A program made the translations under genes and the position numbers. A DNA stretch of 64,000 nt from Diaphorobacter limosus (GTDB taxonomy: Bacteria; Pseudomonadota; Gammaproteobacteria; Burkholderiales; Burkholderiaceae_C): NCBI RefSeq assembly GCF_033100095.1, contig NZ_CP136921.1:3251001-3315000 (forward strand), given 5' to 3'. Position 1 is the stretch's first letter; every line of letters begins with the position of its first letter. Below are positions 39,874 through 48,940 of the stretch, piece by piece. The notes under the pieces were generated by a model. It had not been told where the DNA came from, did no database searches, and worked only from the letters and a program-made list of their open reading frames with translations.

Positions 39874-41124
39874 ATGCTGGGATCAATCAGGCTGCGGGTG
39901 CGCAGGGTGTTGGATTTGACGCGGCGCCACGGCGTGCGGCGCACCTTGTCCATGGTCAGGCAGCGGCTCAAGCATGGGCCTGGTGCGCCGATGAAGAGCC
40001 GTAACGTTTTCACGCACTACGATTTCGTGCGCACGGATCGCATAGCGCTGGCGCCGGGCGCAGCCCGGCCTGGTACGCTGCTGTGGTTCATTCCGGACTT
40101 CAATATCGGTTCGGGCGGGCACCAGACTATTTTTCGCACCATCTGGCACCTGGAGCGCATGGGTTGGGAGTCGAACATCGTCATCGTGAGTCCCACGGAA
40201 CATGCCACGGCGGAGCTTGCGCGCCACGATATCTGTACGCATTTCTTTGCCTTGCAGGCCAAGGTTTTCATCGGTTTCGATCACCTGCCGAACAGTGAGT
40301 TCGTCATCGCGACTGGCTGGCAGACGGCCTATCCGGTGCGTGCGGTGACCGGGCCGGTGAAGAAGCTGTACTTCGTGCAGGATTTCGAACCCAGCTTCTA
40401 CCCCACGGGAACCGAGTCTATCCTGGCGGACAATACCTATCACTTCGGTTTCTTTGGCATCACCGCCGGTGGCTGGCTGGCACGCAAGCTCAAGGCCGAA
40501 TACGGCATGCAGACGCACCCCATCAGTTTTGGCGTGGATCACGAGCTGTATTGCCAGCGCCCGCGCCGCGAGCCGCATATCCAGCGCGTGTTCTTCTATG
40601 CTCGCCCACCCACGCCCCGGCGCGCCTTCGAGTTCGGCCTGTTGGTGCTGGAGGCTGTGTCTCGCCGCCTGCCGCAGGTGCAGTTCATTCTGGCTGGGTG
40701 GGATGTGAGCGACTATCACATTCCATTTCCGCATTTGGCGGCGGGCGTGATCTCGCCCGGCGAGCTGGCCGATGTGTTCAGCCAGTGCGACGCGGCCCTG
40801 GTGCTGTCGCTGACGAATTTGTCGCTGATGCCACTGGAGGTGATGGCCGCGGGCTGTGCCGTGGTGTCTAACCGAGGCGAATGCGTGGAATGGCTGCTCA
40901 ACGATGACCTGGCGCTGCTGACCGACCCCACGCTGGAGGCGCTGACGGACGCGCTGTGCCGCGTGCTGCAGGACGAGCCAGCGCGACAGGCCATGTGCCA
41001 ACGGGCGCAGGCCTTTGCGCGCCGGCAGCATTGGCATGATTCGGCCCAGGCCTTCGAGCAGGGCTTGCTGGAGGCGCGCAGGGTGCTTGGCCCGGCGACA
41101 GCGGATGTGGCCCCAGGGGCTTGA
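39874..41124 (+). CDS. WsaF-like rhamnosyltransferase
   Basis: 416 residues, GT-B fold. The middle is close to WsaF-type rhamnosyltransferases as I recall them: LLWFIPDFNIGSGGHQTIFR, FVIATGWQTAYPVRA, KLYFVQDFEPSFYPTG and HFGFFGITAGGWLARKL. The late acidic block is LSLMPLEVMAAGCAVVSNRG. The ATG at 39874 has GAGG eight bases before it. It probably uses the dTDP-rhamnose made at 18-22 kb. Confidence 0.88.
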   Translation: MLGSIRLRVRRVLDLTRRHGVRRTLSMVRQRLKHGPGAPMKSRNVFTHYDFVRTDRIALAPGAARPGTLLWFIPDFNIGSGGHQTIFRTIWHLERMGWESNIVIVSPTEHATAELARHDICTHFFALQAKVFIGFDHLPNSEFVIATGWQTAYPVRAVTGPVKKLYFVQDFEPSFYPTGTESILADNTYHFGFFGITAGGWLARKLKAEYGMQTHPISFGVDHELYCQRPRREPHIQRVFFYARPPTPRRAFEFGLLVLEAVSRRLPQVQFILAGWDVSDYHIPFPHLAAGVISPGELADVFSQCDAALVLSLTNLSLMPLEVMAAGCAVVSNRGECVEWLLNDDLALLTDPTLEALTDALCRVLQDEPARQAMCQRAQAFARRQHWHDSAQAFEQGLLEARRVLGPATADVAPGA

Positions 41125-41157
41125 GGTGCACAGCGTGTCTGCGCAAGCGGGGTGGCA

Positions 41158-41967
41158 ATGGATGTGAGTCGCAATCAGCCCGGGGCCTCGGGGGGCATGC
41201 AGCATGCCTGGGTGCTGTGGCGCTACTGGATGCTGCGCGAGTTCAAGACGCGCTACGCCGGCTCGGTGCTGGGCCTGGCCTGGGCCTTCGTGCAGCCGCT
41301 GGCGTCGCTGGCGATCTTCTATGTGCTGTTCGGCCTGGTGCTGGCCGTGCGCGTGCCGGGGCTGGATTTGGCCAACGGATATCTGTTGCATCTGTTGGCG
41401 GGTCTGGCGGTGTGGCTACCGTTTACCGACGCCATTGGTCGCGGCGTGGCTTGCCTGACGGCGTACGAGGATTTTCTGCGCAAGCAGCCGATGCCGGCCG
41501 AAATTTTGCCTGCGGTGGCTGTGGGTGGTAGCCTGCTGGTGATGGCAATCGGCTATGGCTTGCTGTTGGTGCTGAGCCTGACGCAGGGGGCGCCGCTGCG
41601 CCTGACCTGGGCCTGGTTGCCGGTGTTGCTGCTGGCGCAGCTGGCGCTGACCCTCGGCCTCACGCTGATGCTCAGCATGGCGCATTTTCTGTGGCGCGAC
41701 GTGGGATCGATGGTGGGTTTTGCGTTGCAGCTATGGTTTTATCTGACGCCGGTGGTCTATCCGCTGGCCCAGGTGCCCGAGCGCTTTCATGCCTGGTACC
41801 TGCTTAACCCAGTGGCCTGTCTGGTGTTGGCCGTGCAGTGGGCGGTGTTGGGCATGGCCATGCCGGTGGGCACGCTGTGGGCGCTGCTGGCCTGGGTGCT
41901 GCTGCTGGGCGGCGGCGGCTGGTGGTTCTTCCGCACCATGAAACCGGCCCTGGGTGAGGCGCTCTAA
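41158..41967 (+). CDS. wzm: O-antigen/polysaccharide ABC transporter permease
   Basis: 269 residues, six membrane helices, ABC-2 type. It has REFKTRYAGSVLGLAWAFVQ, typical at the first helix, then GRGVACLTAYEDFLRKQPMP and LWFYLTPVVYPLAQVPERF. A GTG at 41152 precedes the chosen ATG by two codons. The stop overlaps the start of the ATPase gene. It exports a lipid-linked glycan across the inner membrane. Confidence 0.93.
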   Translation: MDVSRNQPGASGGMQHAWVLWRYWMLREFKTRYAGSVLGLAWAFVQPLASLAIFYVLFGLVLAVRVPGLDLANGYLLHLLAGLAVWLPFTDAIGRGVACLTAYEDFLRKQPMPAEILPAVAVGGSLLVMAIGYGLLLVLSLTQGAPLRLTWAWLPVLLLAQLALTLGLTLMLSMAHFLWRDVGSMVGFALQLWFYLTPVVYPLAQVPERFHAWYLLNPVACLVLAVQWAVLGMAMPVGTLWALLAWVLLLGGGGWWFFRTMKPALGEAL

Positions 41968-43190
41968 TGGCCATTGCATTCAAGAACATCGAAAAGCATT
42001 ACGCGGTCTATGCCCGCCCGCAGGATCGGCTGTGGGAGTGGGTGTCCGGGCGCCAGCGCCACCGTGTGCATGTGGCGCTTTCGGGCATAAGTTTTGAGGT
42101 GCGCTCGGGCGAGACTTTTGGCCTGATCGGCGAGAACGGTGCGGGCAAGAGCACGCTGCTGAAGATTGCGGCTGGCACCATACGCCCCACGTGCGGCGAG
42201 GTCACGCGCCAGGGGCGGGTGGCGGCGTTGCTGGAACTGGGCGCGGGCTTTCATCCCGAGGAGTCGGGCCAGGACAATATCCGCTTCATGGCGGCGCTGC
42301 ATGGTCTGGAGGGGGCGGCTCTGGAGGACTTTGCGGCGCGGGCGACGGCGTTTTCCGAGCTGTCGGAAGAAACGTTGCAGCGGCCCGTGAAGACCTATTC
42401 CTCGGGCATGTTCATGCGCCTGGCGTTCGCGGCGGCCACGGCCATAGACCCTGAGGTGCTGATCGTGGACGAGGCGTTGTCGGTGGGCGACCTGCATTTC
42501 CAGAAGAAGAGCCTGAACCGCATTCTGGAACTGCGCGAGCGTGGTGCAACGGTGCTGTTTTGCTCGCACAACCTGTACCAGGTGCGCAGCCTGTGCCAGC
42601 GCGCAGCCTGGATCCATGGCGGACGCATAGCGGCCATCGGCAGCACCGAGGACGTCGTCACGGCCTACGAGGCGCATGAGCGCAGGCGCTATGCCCATCT
42701 GCGCACCGATGCGCCGCCGGCTGAGTTGTCGAATACCCAGTCGGTGGCTCCCGCCCCGACCGCTCACACCTCGGTGCCGGTGAAGATCATGCGCGTGGGC
42801 ACCGAAACGGCAGATGGCATCAACCCGGCGCAGGTGGATTCCTTTCAGGATCTGACCTTGGAGATTGAGCTGGAGTCCTATGGCGATACGCCCTTCCACG
42901 TGGGGTTTTCCATCGTCCGGCCGGACAAGGACAATGTGTTTGGCACGAGCACGCATTTTCTGCCCTCCAGGCAGGCCATGCGTGGCCTCGGGCAGCACCT
43001 GCTGCGAGTAAAGTTCCCGCGCCTGCCGCTGCTGTCGGGGCAATACCTGTGGAACGTATATACGCTGGACGATACCGGCCTGCAGGTGCTGGACATGGCT
43101 GAGTTGATCCAGCCTTTCACGGTGCTCAATCAGAAGCACCGTGAGGTTGGCTTGGTCTGGCTGGAGCATGAATGGCTGCACATCGAATGA
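41967..43190 (+). CDS. wzt: O-antigen ABC transporter ATPase with glycan-binding C-terminus
   Basis: 407 residues. The ABC domain (1-245) has Walker A GLIGENGAGKSTLLK, the signature TYSSGMFMRLAFA and Walker B PEVLIVDEALSVGD. A C-terminal beta-sandwich (about 265-405, with FHVGFSIVRPDKDNVFGTST) is of the Wzt carbohydrate-binding type, which reads the modified chain end in known systems. The neighbouring methyltransferases may make that end group. Confidence 0.94.
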   Translation: MAIAFKNIEKHYAVYARPQDRLWEWVSGRQRHRVHVALSGISFEVRSGETFGLIGENGAGKSTLLKIAAGTIRPTCGEVTRQGRVAALLELGAGFHPEESGQDNIRFMAALHGLEGAALEDFAARATAFSELSEETLQRPVKTYSSGMFMRLAFAAATAIDPEVLIVDEALSVGDLHFQKKSLNRILELRERGATVLFCSHNLYQVRSLCQRAAWIHGGRIAAIGSTEDVVTAYEAHERRRYAHLRTDAPPAELSNTQSVAPAPTAHTSVPVKIMRVGTETADGINPAQVDSFQDLTLEIELESYGDTPFHVGFSIVRPDKDNVFGTSTHFLPSRQAMRGLGQHLLRVKFPRLPLLSGQYLWNVYTLDDTGLQVLDMAELIQPFTVLNQKHREVGLVWLEHEWLHIE

Positions 43191-44086
43191 ACGGCGATTG
43201 GCGCCTGGATTGGGCCTTTCCTGCCTTGGGTCGTCTTCCCACGACATTACCCTGGAGGCTGGTGCGCTGGCTGGGCCGTGACGCTCCTGTCGTGCGGCGC
43301 GAGACCGAGGGGTTTTTGCAGCGGCGCTTTGGTCAAGTTTTCCCCAGGGCAACGCCCGTGCAACACCGGCAGTGGGCGCGGGCGCACCTGGACATGCTGG
43401 CGACCGAAATGCTGGATGCGGCAGCCTTGCACCGGATGGGCAGGCCTGGCGGCCCACGGATCGAGTTGACTGGCTGGGAGCATGTGCAGGCCTTGCAGCA
43501 AACGGGGCAGGGGTTCATTCTCGTGCTCAATCACTATGATCGCTTGCTTGCGGCGGCGATTGCTCTGGCGCTCAGGGGCTTGAAGCTGCACATCATGACC
43601 ATGCCTGTGGTGGACAATCCGGGCCTCACAACGGCGCAGCGCGATTTCATTCTGAGAAAAATTGCGGCCCTTACGAAAATCACGGGGGGGCAATGGCGCC
43701 TATCCAATGAATCTTTGCGGCCGTTGCACGAGGGGTTGCGCAAGGGGCAGGCATGGGTGATTTTGGCCGATGCCTGGAGCCCAGACTTCGCACGTATGCG
43801 CAGACATGCTTTCCTGGGCGGATACCTGAGCCTGCCGACGGGCATTGAGCGCCTGGCACGTTCGACCGGCGCGGCCTTGCTGCATGGGCGCACGCGCAGC
43901 CTGGCGCCGGACAGGCTGGCTGTGCTGGTGGAGGCTTTGCCAAGTGACCCTGAGATGGCCATCGACAGCGTGATTCAGCGTCTGGACAGTGATGTACGCG
44001 AGCGTCCCTGGGCCTGGTGGCACTGGGGGATGTGGGAGCAGATGTGGCAACCTGCCACTGGAAAGGTGACGGGGAGCAATGTCTGA
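43187..44086 (+). CDS. LpxL/HtrB-like acyltransferase
   Basis: 299 residues resembling lipid A-type late acyltransferases. LVLNHYDRLLAAAIAL holds the catalytic His-Asp region in a shortened form, with TMPVVDNPGLTTAQRDFI and WVILADAWSPDFARMRRHAF further on. There is no obvious N-terminal membrane helix. The ATG overlaps the wzt stop, and the end overlaps the next methyltransferase. Placed inside a glycan locus, it may acylate the glycan carrier or a sugar rather than lipid A; inference. Confidence 0.78.
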   Translation: MNGDWRLDWAFPALGRLPTTLPWRLVRWLGRDAPVVRRETEGFLQRRFGQVFPRATPVQHRQWARAHLDMLATEMLDAAALHRMGRPGGPRIELTGWEHVQALQQTGQGFILVLNHYDRLLAAAIALALRGLKLHIMTMPVVDNPGLTTAQRDFILRKIAALTKITGGQWRLSNESLRPLHEGLRKGQAWVILADAWSPDFARMRRHAFLGGYLSLPTGIERLARSTGAALLHGRTRSLAPDRLAVLVEALPSDPEMAIDSVIQRLDSDVRERPWAWWHWGMWEQMWQPATGKVTGSNV

Positions 44087-45080
44087 CATAGAGCGCTACG
44101 ACTACGCCTTCGATCCCGAGGGGGATGCCTGGGCTGCGCGCCTGTTGCGCCGTGTGCCGCATGGCGCCTCGGTGCTGGAACTGGGTCCCGGCCCGGGCGC
44201 CATGACGCAGGTGCTGCGCGCACGCGGGCAGGCGGTCACGGTGGTGGAGAACGACCCGGCGGCGCTGCAGGCGCTGCAGGCGCTGGGGGTAGAGGTCGTG
44301 CAGGCCGACCTGGATGGTGCGGCCTGGCTGGACGCCCTGCAGGGCCAGCGTTTTGGCGCCATCCTGGCCTGCGACGTGCTGGAGCATCTGCGCCAGCCGG
44401 AGCAGGTGCTGAAGATGCTGGCCGGACAGCTGGAGCCCATGGGCAGCCTGGTCATCTCGCTGCCGAATATTGCCTACGCCGGCGTGGTGGCGGCGCTGCG
44501 CGCCGGCTTGTTCGAATACGCGGACAAGGGGCTGCTGGATCGCACCCATGTGCGTTTTTTCACGCGGCGCAGCATTGAGCAGCTGTTGATGGACTGTGGC
44601 TGGGTACCGCTGGCCTGGGAGGCCAACCGTGTGCCCGTGGCGCACAGCGAATTTGCCAGGTACTTCGAGGCTATTCCCGATGCCTGGCGCCAGCATCTGC
44701 TGACGGGCTGGGTGGATTTCGATGTGTACCAGTGGATGGTGGTGGCAGCACCCGCCCGCGATTCGCGCGACTGGGAGGCGGTGCGAGTGCGCACCGAGGT
44801 CAGTCAGCTGCGCGCACAGCTACAGGCGCTGCAAGTGACGCACGCGGCGGAACATGCCTCGTTGCTGGAGCACCAAAAGGCTTTTTCCGAGGCCAGGCAG
44901 CTGATCGCAGAATTTGAGCAAAAGCGGGACTCGCTGAATCAGCAGGTACAGCAACTGGAAGCGGACAAGGCAGCGCTGGCCCAGTCCTGCCAGAACGCTC
45001 AAGAAACCTTGGCTCTGGAGCGTGCCGCCATGACCAATCGTCCTTGGCTCGAGCGCCTGGCTCGGCGGTTGGGTTTTTGA
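44079..45080 (+). CDS. SAM methyltransferase with C-terminal coiled coil
   Basis: 333 residues. The methyltransferase domain covers 1-220 (VLELGPGPGAMTQVLRARG, ILACDVLEHLRQPEQVLKML, VISLPNIAYAGVVAALRAGL). A coiled coil of about 85 residues follows (QLRAQLQALQVTHAAEH to the QQLEADKAALAQ region). Methyltransferase plus coiled coil recalls chain-length-setting terminators such as WbdD, though no kinase domain is present. It overlaps the acyltransferase gene. Confidence 0.88.
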   Translation: MSDIERYDYAFDPEGDAWAARLLRRVPHGASVLELGPGPGAMTQVLRARGQAVTVVENDPAALQALQALGVEVVQADLDGAAWLDALQGQRFGAILACDVLEHLRQPEQVLKMLAGQLEPMGSLVISLPNIAYAGVVAALRAGLFEYADKGLLDRTHVRFFTRRSIEQLLMDCGWVPLAWEANRVPVAHSEFARYFEAIPDAWRQHLLTGWVDFDVYQWMVVAAPARDSRDWEAVRVRTEVSQLRAQLQALQVTHAAEHASLLEHQKAFSEARQLIAEFEQKRDSLNQQVQQLEADKAALAQSCQNAQETLALERAAMTNRPWLERLARRLGF

Positions 45081-45081
45081 G

Positions 45082-45741
45082 ATGATGCAAGGGCTTAGGT
45101 GGGTGGTGCGCGCGCTCTGCATGCCGATGTTGCTGGCGGGGGCATGGATGCCCACAGCGCAGGCGCAGGCCGTTTGGCAGTTCGTGGATCGTGATGGCGT
45201 CACGCACATGGGCAATGTGCCGCCGTCGGCGTCGCGTGGCGTGATCTGGCTCGAAGGTGTGGGCTCTGCCGCGCCTGCGGGTCGATCCGGGACGGGTAGC
45301 ACGAATGCCGCCAAACTACCCGGCTATGCGGCCGCGCAGCCGCTGCTTGAGGAAGCAGCGCGCGCACAGGCCCTGGAGCCCGAGTTGGTCATCGCCGTGG
45401 CGGCAGCGGAGTCGGGTTTTAACGCCGATGCGGTATCACGCAAAGGGGCCCTGGGCTTGATGCAAATCATGCCGGCCACAGCGGAGCGCTATGGTGTGGC
45501 GGGGCGCTCCGCTACGGGCGGATCGCACGCGGTGATGGATCCCAAGGTCAATGTGCAGGTCGGCAGCCGCTACCTGGCTGACTTGCTGCGCATGTTCGAC
45601 GGCGACAAGGAGTTGGCCCTGGCTGCCTACAACGCTGGAGAGGGCGCGGTCGTCAAGTACGGCCGGCGCATCCCGCCCTATCCGGAGACGCAGCAGTATG
45701 TGGACAAGGTCATGCGCCTGTACCGCACCTTGATGCGGTAG
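45082..45741 (+). CDS. Lytic transglycosylase (SLT) with DUF4124-like N-terminus
   Basis: 219 residues with signal peptide (cut after AQAQA) and a short DUF4124-like motif (VWQFVDRDGVTHMGNVP). The SLT domain has the catalytic Glu in AVAAAESGFNADAVSRKGA, GLMQIMPATAERYG and LALAAYNAGEGAV. It cuts peptidoglycan glycan strands, perhaps to make room for envelope export complexes. One base after the previous stop. Confidence 0.92.
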   Translation: MMQGLRWVVRALCMPMLLAGAWMPTAQAQAVWQFVDRDGVTHMGNVPPSASRGVIWLEGVGSAAPAGRSGTGSTNAAKLPGYAAAQPLLEEAARAQALEPELVIAVAAAESGFNADAVSRKGALGLMQIMPATAERYGVAGRSATGGSHAVMDPKVNVQVGSRYLADLLRMFDGDKELALAAYNAGEGAVVKYGRRIPPYPETQQYVDKVMRLYRTLMR

Positions 45742-45765
45742 CTACAGTACTCCGATCGGGCTTTC

Positions 45766-46866
45766 ATGATCTGGCTTTCCGTTGTCGCTTTTCTGGGCTC
45801 GCTGCTGACCGCTGCTGGCGTATTGCGCTGGGCGCAGGATCATGCCGGCAACTATGGACACGGGATGCCGCAGCGTTTTCATCACGGTGATGTGCCGCGC
45901 CTGGGCGGGCTGGCCATGTTGGTGGGCATTGCGCTGAGCTGGGGGTTGGGGCGCCTGACGAGTGGGCTGGGTGATCCGTCGTCGCTGCATATGGGCCCGT
46001 GGGTGCTTTGGTGGCTGTTGGCACTGCTCCCGGCCGTGGTGGGCGGCATGGTGGAGGACGTGACCCAGCGCCTGGCGCCACGCTATAGACTGCTGCTGTC
46101 CGCACTGACGGCGCTGATGGCGGTGGGTTTGCTGGGCCTGCAGCTGCCGCGGCTGGATTTGCCCTGGCTGGATGGGCTGCTGGCGGCAGCGCCCTGGTTG
46201 GGGGTATTCATCGCGCTGCTGGCGGTGACGGGGCTACCCCATGCGTTCAACATCATTGATGGCTATAACGGGCTGGCTGGCATGGTGGCCATCATCGTCT
46301 GCTTGGCGCTGGCACATGTGGCGCTGCAGGTGGGCGACCGGGGGCTGGCGGCGGTGCTGGTGTCCACGGCGGCAGCGACGGGGGGGTTTTTGGTTTGGAA
46401 TTACCCGCGCGGCATGTTGTTTGCTGGTGATGGCGGGGCCTATATCTGGGGAGTGGTGATTGCACTGGGCAGCCTCGCCCTGGTGCAGCGCAACCCTCAG
46501 GTCTCGCCCTGGTTTCCCATGCTGCTGCTGATCTACCCGGTCTGGGAGACGGTGTTTTCCATGTACCGCAAGCTGGTGCGCGGGGTGTCGCCTGGCATGG
46601 CCGATGCCCTGCATTTCCATCAGCTGATTTACCGGCGCATCGTGCGCCGTGTATTGCACGGTGATGCAGCCCGGCGCATGCTCAAACGCAACAACCGTAC
46701 ATCCCCCTATTTGTGGGCGTTCACGCTGCTGACGGTGGTGCCGGCTGTGTTGTTCTGGAGCTATACGCCGGTATTGATCGCGTTCTGCCTGTTATTCATG
46801 GTGTCCTACGTCGTGGCGTACCTTGCCATCATCCGCTTCAAGGTGCCGGGCTGGCTGCAGCCGTGA
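45766..46866 (+). CDS. WecA/MraY-family undecaprenyl-phosphate sugar-1-phosphate transferase
   Basis: 366 residues, about ten membrane helices. It has the family motifs VPRLGGLAMLVG and AFNIIDGYNGLAG (Asp/Asn of the catalytic loop), the YPRGMLFAGDGGAYIWG loop and a cytoplasmic HFHQLIYRR loop. It would start glycan synthesis by loading a sugar phosphate on undecaprenyl phosphate, fitting its place at the end of the polysaccharide locus. Confidence 0.92.
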   Translation: MIWLSVVAFLGSLLTAAGVLRWAQDHAGNYGHGMPQRFHHGDVPRLGGLAMLVGIALSWGLGRLTSGLGDPSSLHMGPWVLWWLLALLPAVVGGMVEDVTQRLAPRYRLLLSALTALMAVGLLGLQLPRLDLPWLDGLLAAAPWLGVFIALLAVTGLPHAFNIIDGYNGLAGMVAIIVCLALAHVALQVGDRGLAAVLVSTAAATGGFLVWNYPRGMLFAGDGGAYIWGVVIALGSLALVQRNPQVSPWFPMLLLIYPVWETVFSMYRKLVRGVSPGMADALHFHQLIYRRIVRRVLHGDAARRMLKRNNRTSPYLWAFTLLTVVPAVLFWSYTPVLIAFCLLFMVSYVVAYLAIIRFKVPGWLQP

Positions 46867-46918
46867 TGGTTCGGTGCGGCACAATTCTCACACCTGTTTT
46901 ATTGCTTGATCCATTGCC

Positions 46919-47809
46919 ATGACCGATCTCTCCACCATCGCCCCGCGCGACAAGGCCGAAATCCTGGCCCAGGCGCTACCCTATATCCGCAAGTTCCATG
47001 GCAAGACCATGGTCATCAAATATGGCGGCAACGCCATGACCGACCCGGAGCTGCAGCAGGACTTTGCCGAGGACGTGGTGCTGCTCAAGCTGGTGGGCAT
47101 CAACCCGGTGGTGGTGCATGGCGGCGGGCCGCAGATCGAGCAGGCGCTGAACCGCCTGGGCAAGAAGGGCCAGTTCATCCAGGGCATGCGCGTGACCGAT
47201 GCCGAGACCATGGAGGTGGTCGAATGGGTGCTGGCCGGCGAGGTGCAGCAGGACATCGTGGGCCTGATACACCACGCCGGCGGCAAGGCCGTGGGCCTGA
47301 CGGGGCGCGACGGCGGGCTGATACGCGCCAGGAAGCTGAAGATGCTGGACCACAAGGATCCGAGCATCGAGCACGACGTGGGCCAGGTGGGCGACATCGT
47401 GGCCATTGACCCCAGCGTGGTGAAGGCGCTGCAGGACGATGCCTTCATTCCGGTCATCAGCCCGATCGGCTTTGGCGAGAACAACGAGAGCTACAACATC
47501 AACGCCGACGTGGTTGCCAGCCGGCTGGCAACGGTGCTGCAGGCCGAGAAGCTGGTGATGCTGACCAACATCCCTGGTGTACTGGACAAGGCTGGCCAGC
47601 TGCTGCCGGAGCTGACACCGCAGCAGATCGACGCGCTGATTGCCGACGGCACCATCTCCGGCGGCATGCTGCCCAAGCTGGCCGGCGCCATTGACGCCGC
47701 CAAGGCCGGCGTGAACGCGGTGCATGTGGTGGATGGGCGTGTGCCGCACTCCATGCTGCTCGAAATTCTGACCGACCAGGCCTACGGCACGATGATCCGC
47801 AGCAGCTGA
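46919..47809 (+). CDS. argB: Acetylglutamate kinase
   Basis: Second step of arginine synthesis, 296 residues. It has [75 protein letters not shown] and [21 protein letters not shown] single gene with a short upstream gap. A perfect 54-bp palindrome follows 40 bases after the stop and may act as its terminator. Confidence 0.97.
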   Translation: MTDLSTIAPRDKAEILAQALPYIRKFHGKTMVIKYGGNAMTDPELQQDFAEDVVLLKLVGINPVVVHGGGPQIEQALNRLGKKGQFIQGMRVTDAETMEVVEWVLAGEVQQDIVGLIHHAGGKAVGLTGRDGGLIRARKLKMLDHKDPSIEHDVGQVGDIVAIDPSVVKALQDDAFIPVISPIGFGENNESYNINADVVASRLATVLQAEKLVMLTNIPGVLDKAGQLLPELTPQQIDALIADGTISGGMLPKLAGAIDAAKAGVNAVHVVDGRVPHSMLLEILTDQAYGTMIRSS

Positions 47810-47849
47810 TAGGGCTGCCAGCGGTTGATCCGGCTTGGTTATTGGCTTT

Positions 47850-47903
47850 GTAGGAGCGGCTTCAGCCGCGAATGGCGCCATTCGCGGCTGAAGCCGCTCC
47901 TAC
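47850..47903. repeat. 54-bp perfect palindrome (REP-like, family D)
   Basis: Two 27-base arms with no loop: GTAGGAGCGGCTTCAGCCGC, then GAATGGC, and their exact complement. The GTAGGAGCGGCTTCAGCCGC core is of a REP type I know from Pseudomonas and Xanthomonas. It stands alone here between argB and slmA. Confidence 0.92.
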
Positions 47904-48057
47904 GCACAGATGGCATCGGCTGCTGTCAGATCAGTATTGTGCAGATGGTGAAGGTTGCAGATTTGGAACAAAAGTTGCAACTTAGCCACGTACGCATATC
48001 CACCCATGGGCATTTCGACGGGCTGTGCGAGAATCAATTGCACACATTTGTTTCGAT

Positions 48058-48696
48058 ATGTCTGAATTCACGCCTACCTATCCCGAGTCCTCCAAGCCCG
48101 ACGAGGCGCGCGTCACGCGCCGTCGCCTGCAGCCCGGTGAGAGGCGCGAGCAGATTTTGCAGGCCCTGGCGGCCATGCTGCAGCAGCCGGGGGCCGAGCG
48201 TGTCACCACGGCCGCCCTGGCGCGCCAGCTGGGGGTGAGCGAGGCGGCGCTGTACCGCCATTTCGCCAGCAAGGCGCAGATGTTCGAAGGGCTGATCGAC
48301 TTCATAGAGCACAGCGTATTCACCCTGGTGCGCCAGATCGAGGAGCAGGGTGACCAGGCCAATGGGGCCTTGCGCGCCGCGCGCATCGCGGCCATGGTGC
48401 TGCAGTTTGGCGAGCACAACCCGGGCATGGTGCGCGTCATGGTGGGCGATGCACTGGTGTTCGAGAACGAGCGCCTGCAGCAGCGCATGAACCTGTTCTT
48501 CGACAAGATCGAGGCCCAGCTGCGCCAGTGCCTGCGCCCGGCCGGAGAGGCCGTGGCCGCGCCCACGCTGCAGGCGCAGGTGCGCGCAGCGGCGCTGTGC
48601 GACCTGATCCGCGGGCGGCTGCAACGTTACGCGCGTACGGGCTTTCGCCGACTGCCGAGCGAGCAGTTGGACGCTACATTGGCGCTGTTGCTGTAG
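48058..48696 (+). CDS. slmA: Nucleoid occlusion factor SlmA
   Basis: 212 residues. A TetR-fold DNA-binding protein that blocks FtsZ assembly over the chromosome in studied bacteria. It has RRLQPGERREQILQALAAML, TTAALARQLGVSEAALYRHF, ASKAQMFEGLIDFIE and VLQFGEHNPGMVRVMVGDAL with ENERLQQRMN after it. The ATG at 48058 is preferred to 48025. It often follows argB in this group. Confidence 0.94.
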   Translation: MSEFTPTYPESSKPDEARVTRRRLQPGERREQILQALAAMLQQPGAERVTTAALARQLGVSEAALYRHFASKAQMFEGLIDFIEHSVFTLVRQIEEQGDQANGALRAARIAAMVLQFGEHNPGMVRVMVGDALVFENERLQQRMNLFFDKIEAQLRQCLRPAGEAVAAPTLQAQVRAAALCDLIRGRLQRYARTGFRRLPSEQLDATLALLL

Positions 48697-48765
48697 GGAC
48701 TTGCATATTCCCGCCTGGCTGGCCATATCGACTAGATAGCGTGCGGTCTCTGGCTGGGCCGCAAG

Positions 48766-48801
48766 CCCTCACCCCCACCCTCTCCCAGAGGCAGAGGGGG
48801 T
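48766..48801. repeat. REP-like element, family A, half copy
   Basis: CCCTCACCCCCACCCTCTCCC followed by a degenerate return arm (CAGAGGCAGAGGGGGT). It represents one hairpin of the two-hairpin form. Confidence 0.75.
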
Positions 48802-48914
48802 AATGTCGGGGCAACCGGCAGCCCTCGCACCTCGCGGGTGACTAGTGGTTTACCCGTAAATACACTGCTCAACCAACCGAGGACTGGCACAAGTCCGCAG
48901 TTTTGTGCAAAATA

Positions 48915-48926
48915 GAACGATCGTTC
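48915..48926. promoter_or_regulatory. Palindromic operator before the TetR gene
   Basis: GAACGATCGTTC, a perfect 12-base palindrome within AATAGAACGATCGTTCG, ending 14 bases before the TetR-family start. TetR proteins often repress themselves at such sites, so this is the natural candidate operator. Confidence 0.65.
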
Positions 48927-48940
48927 GTTTTATTTTTCCC

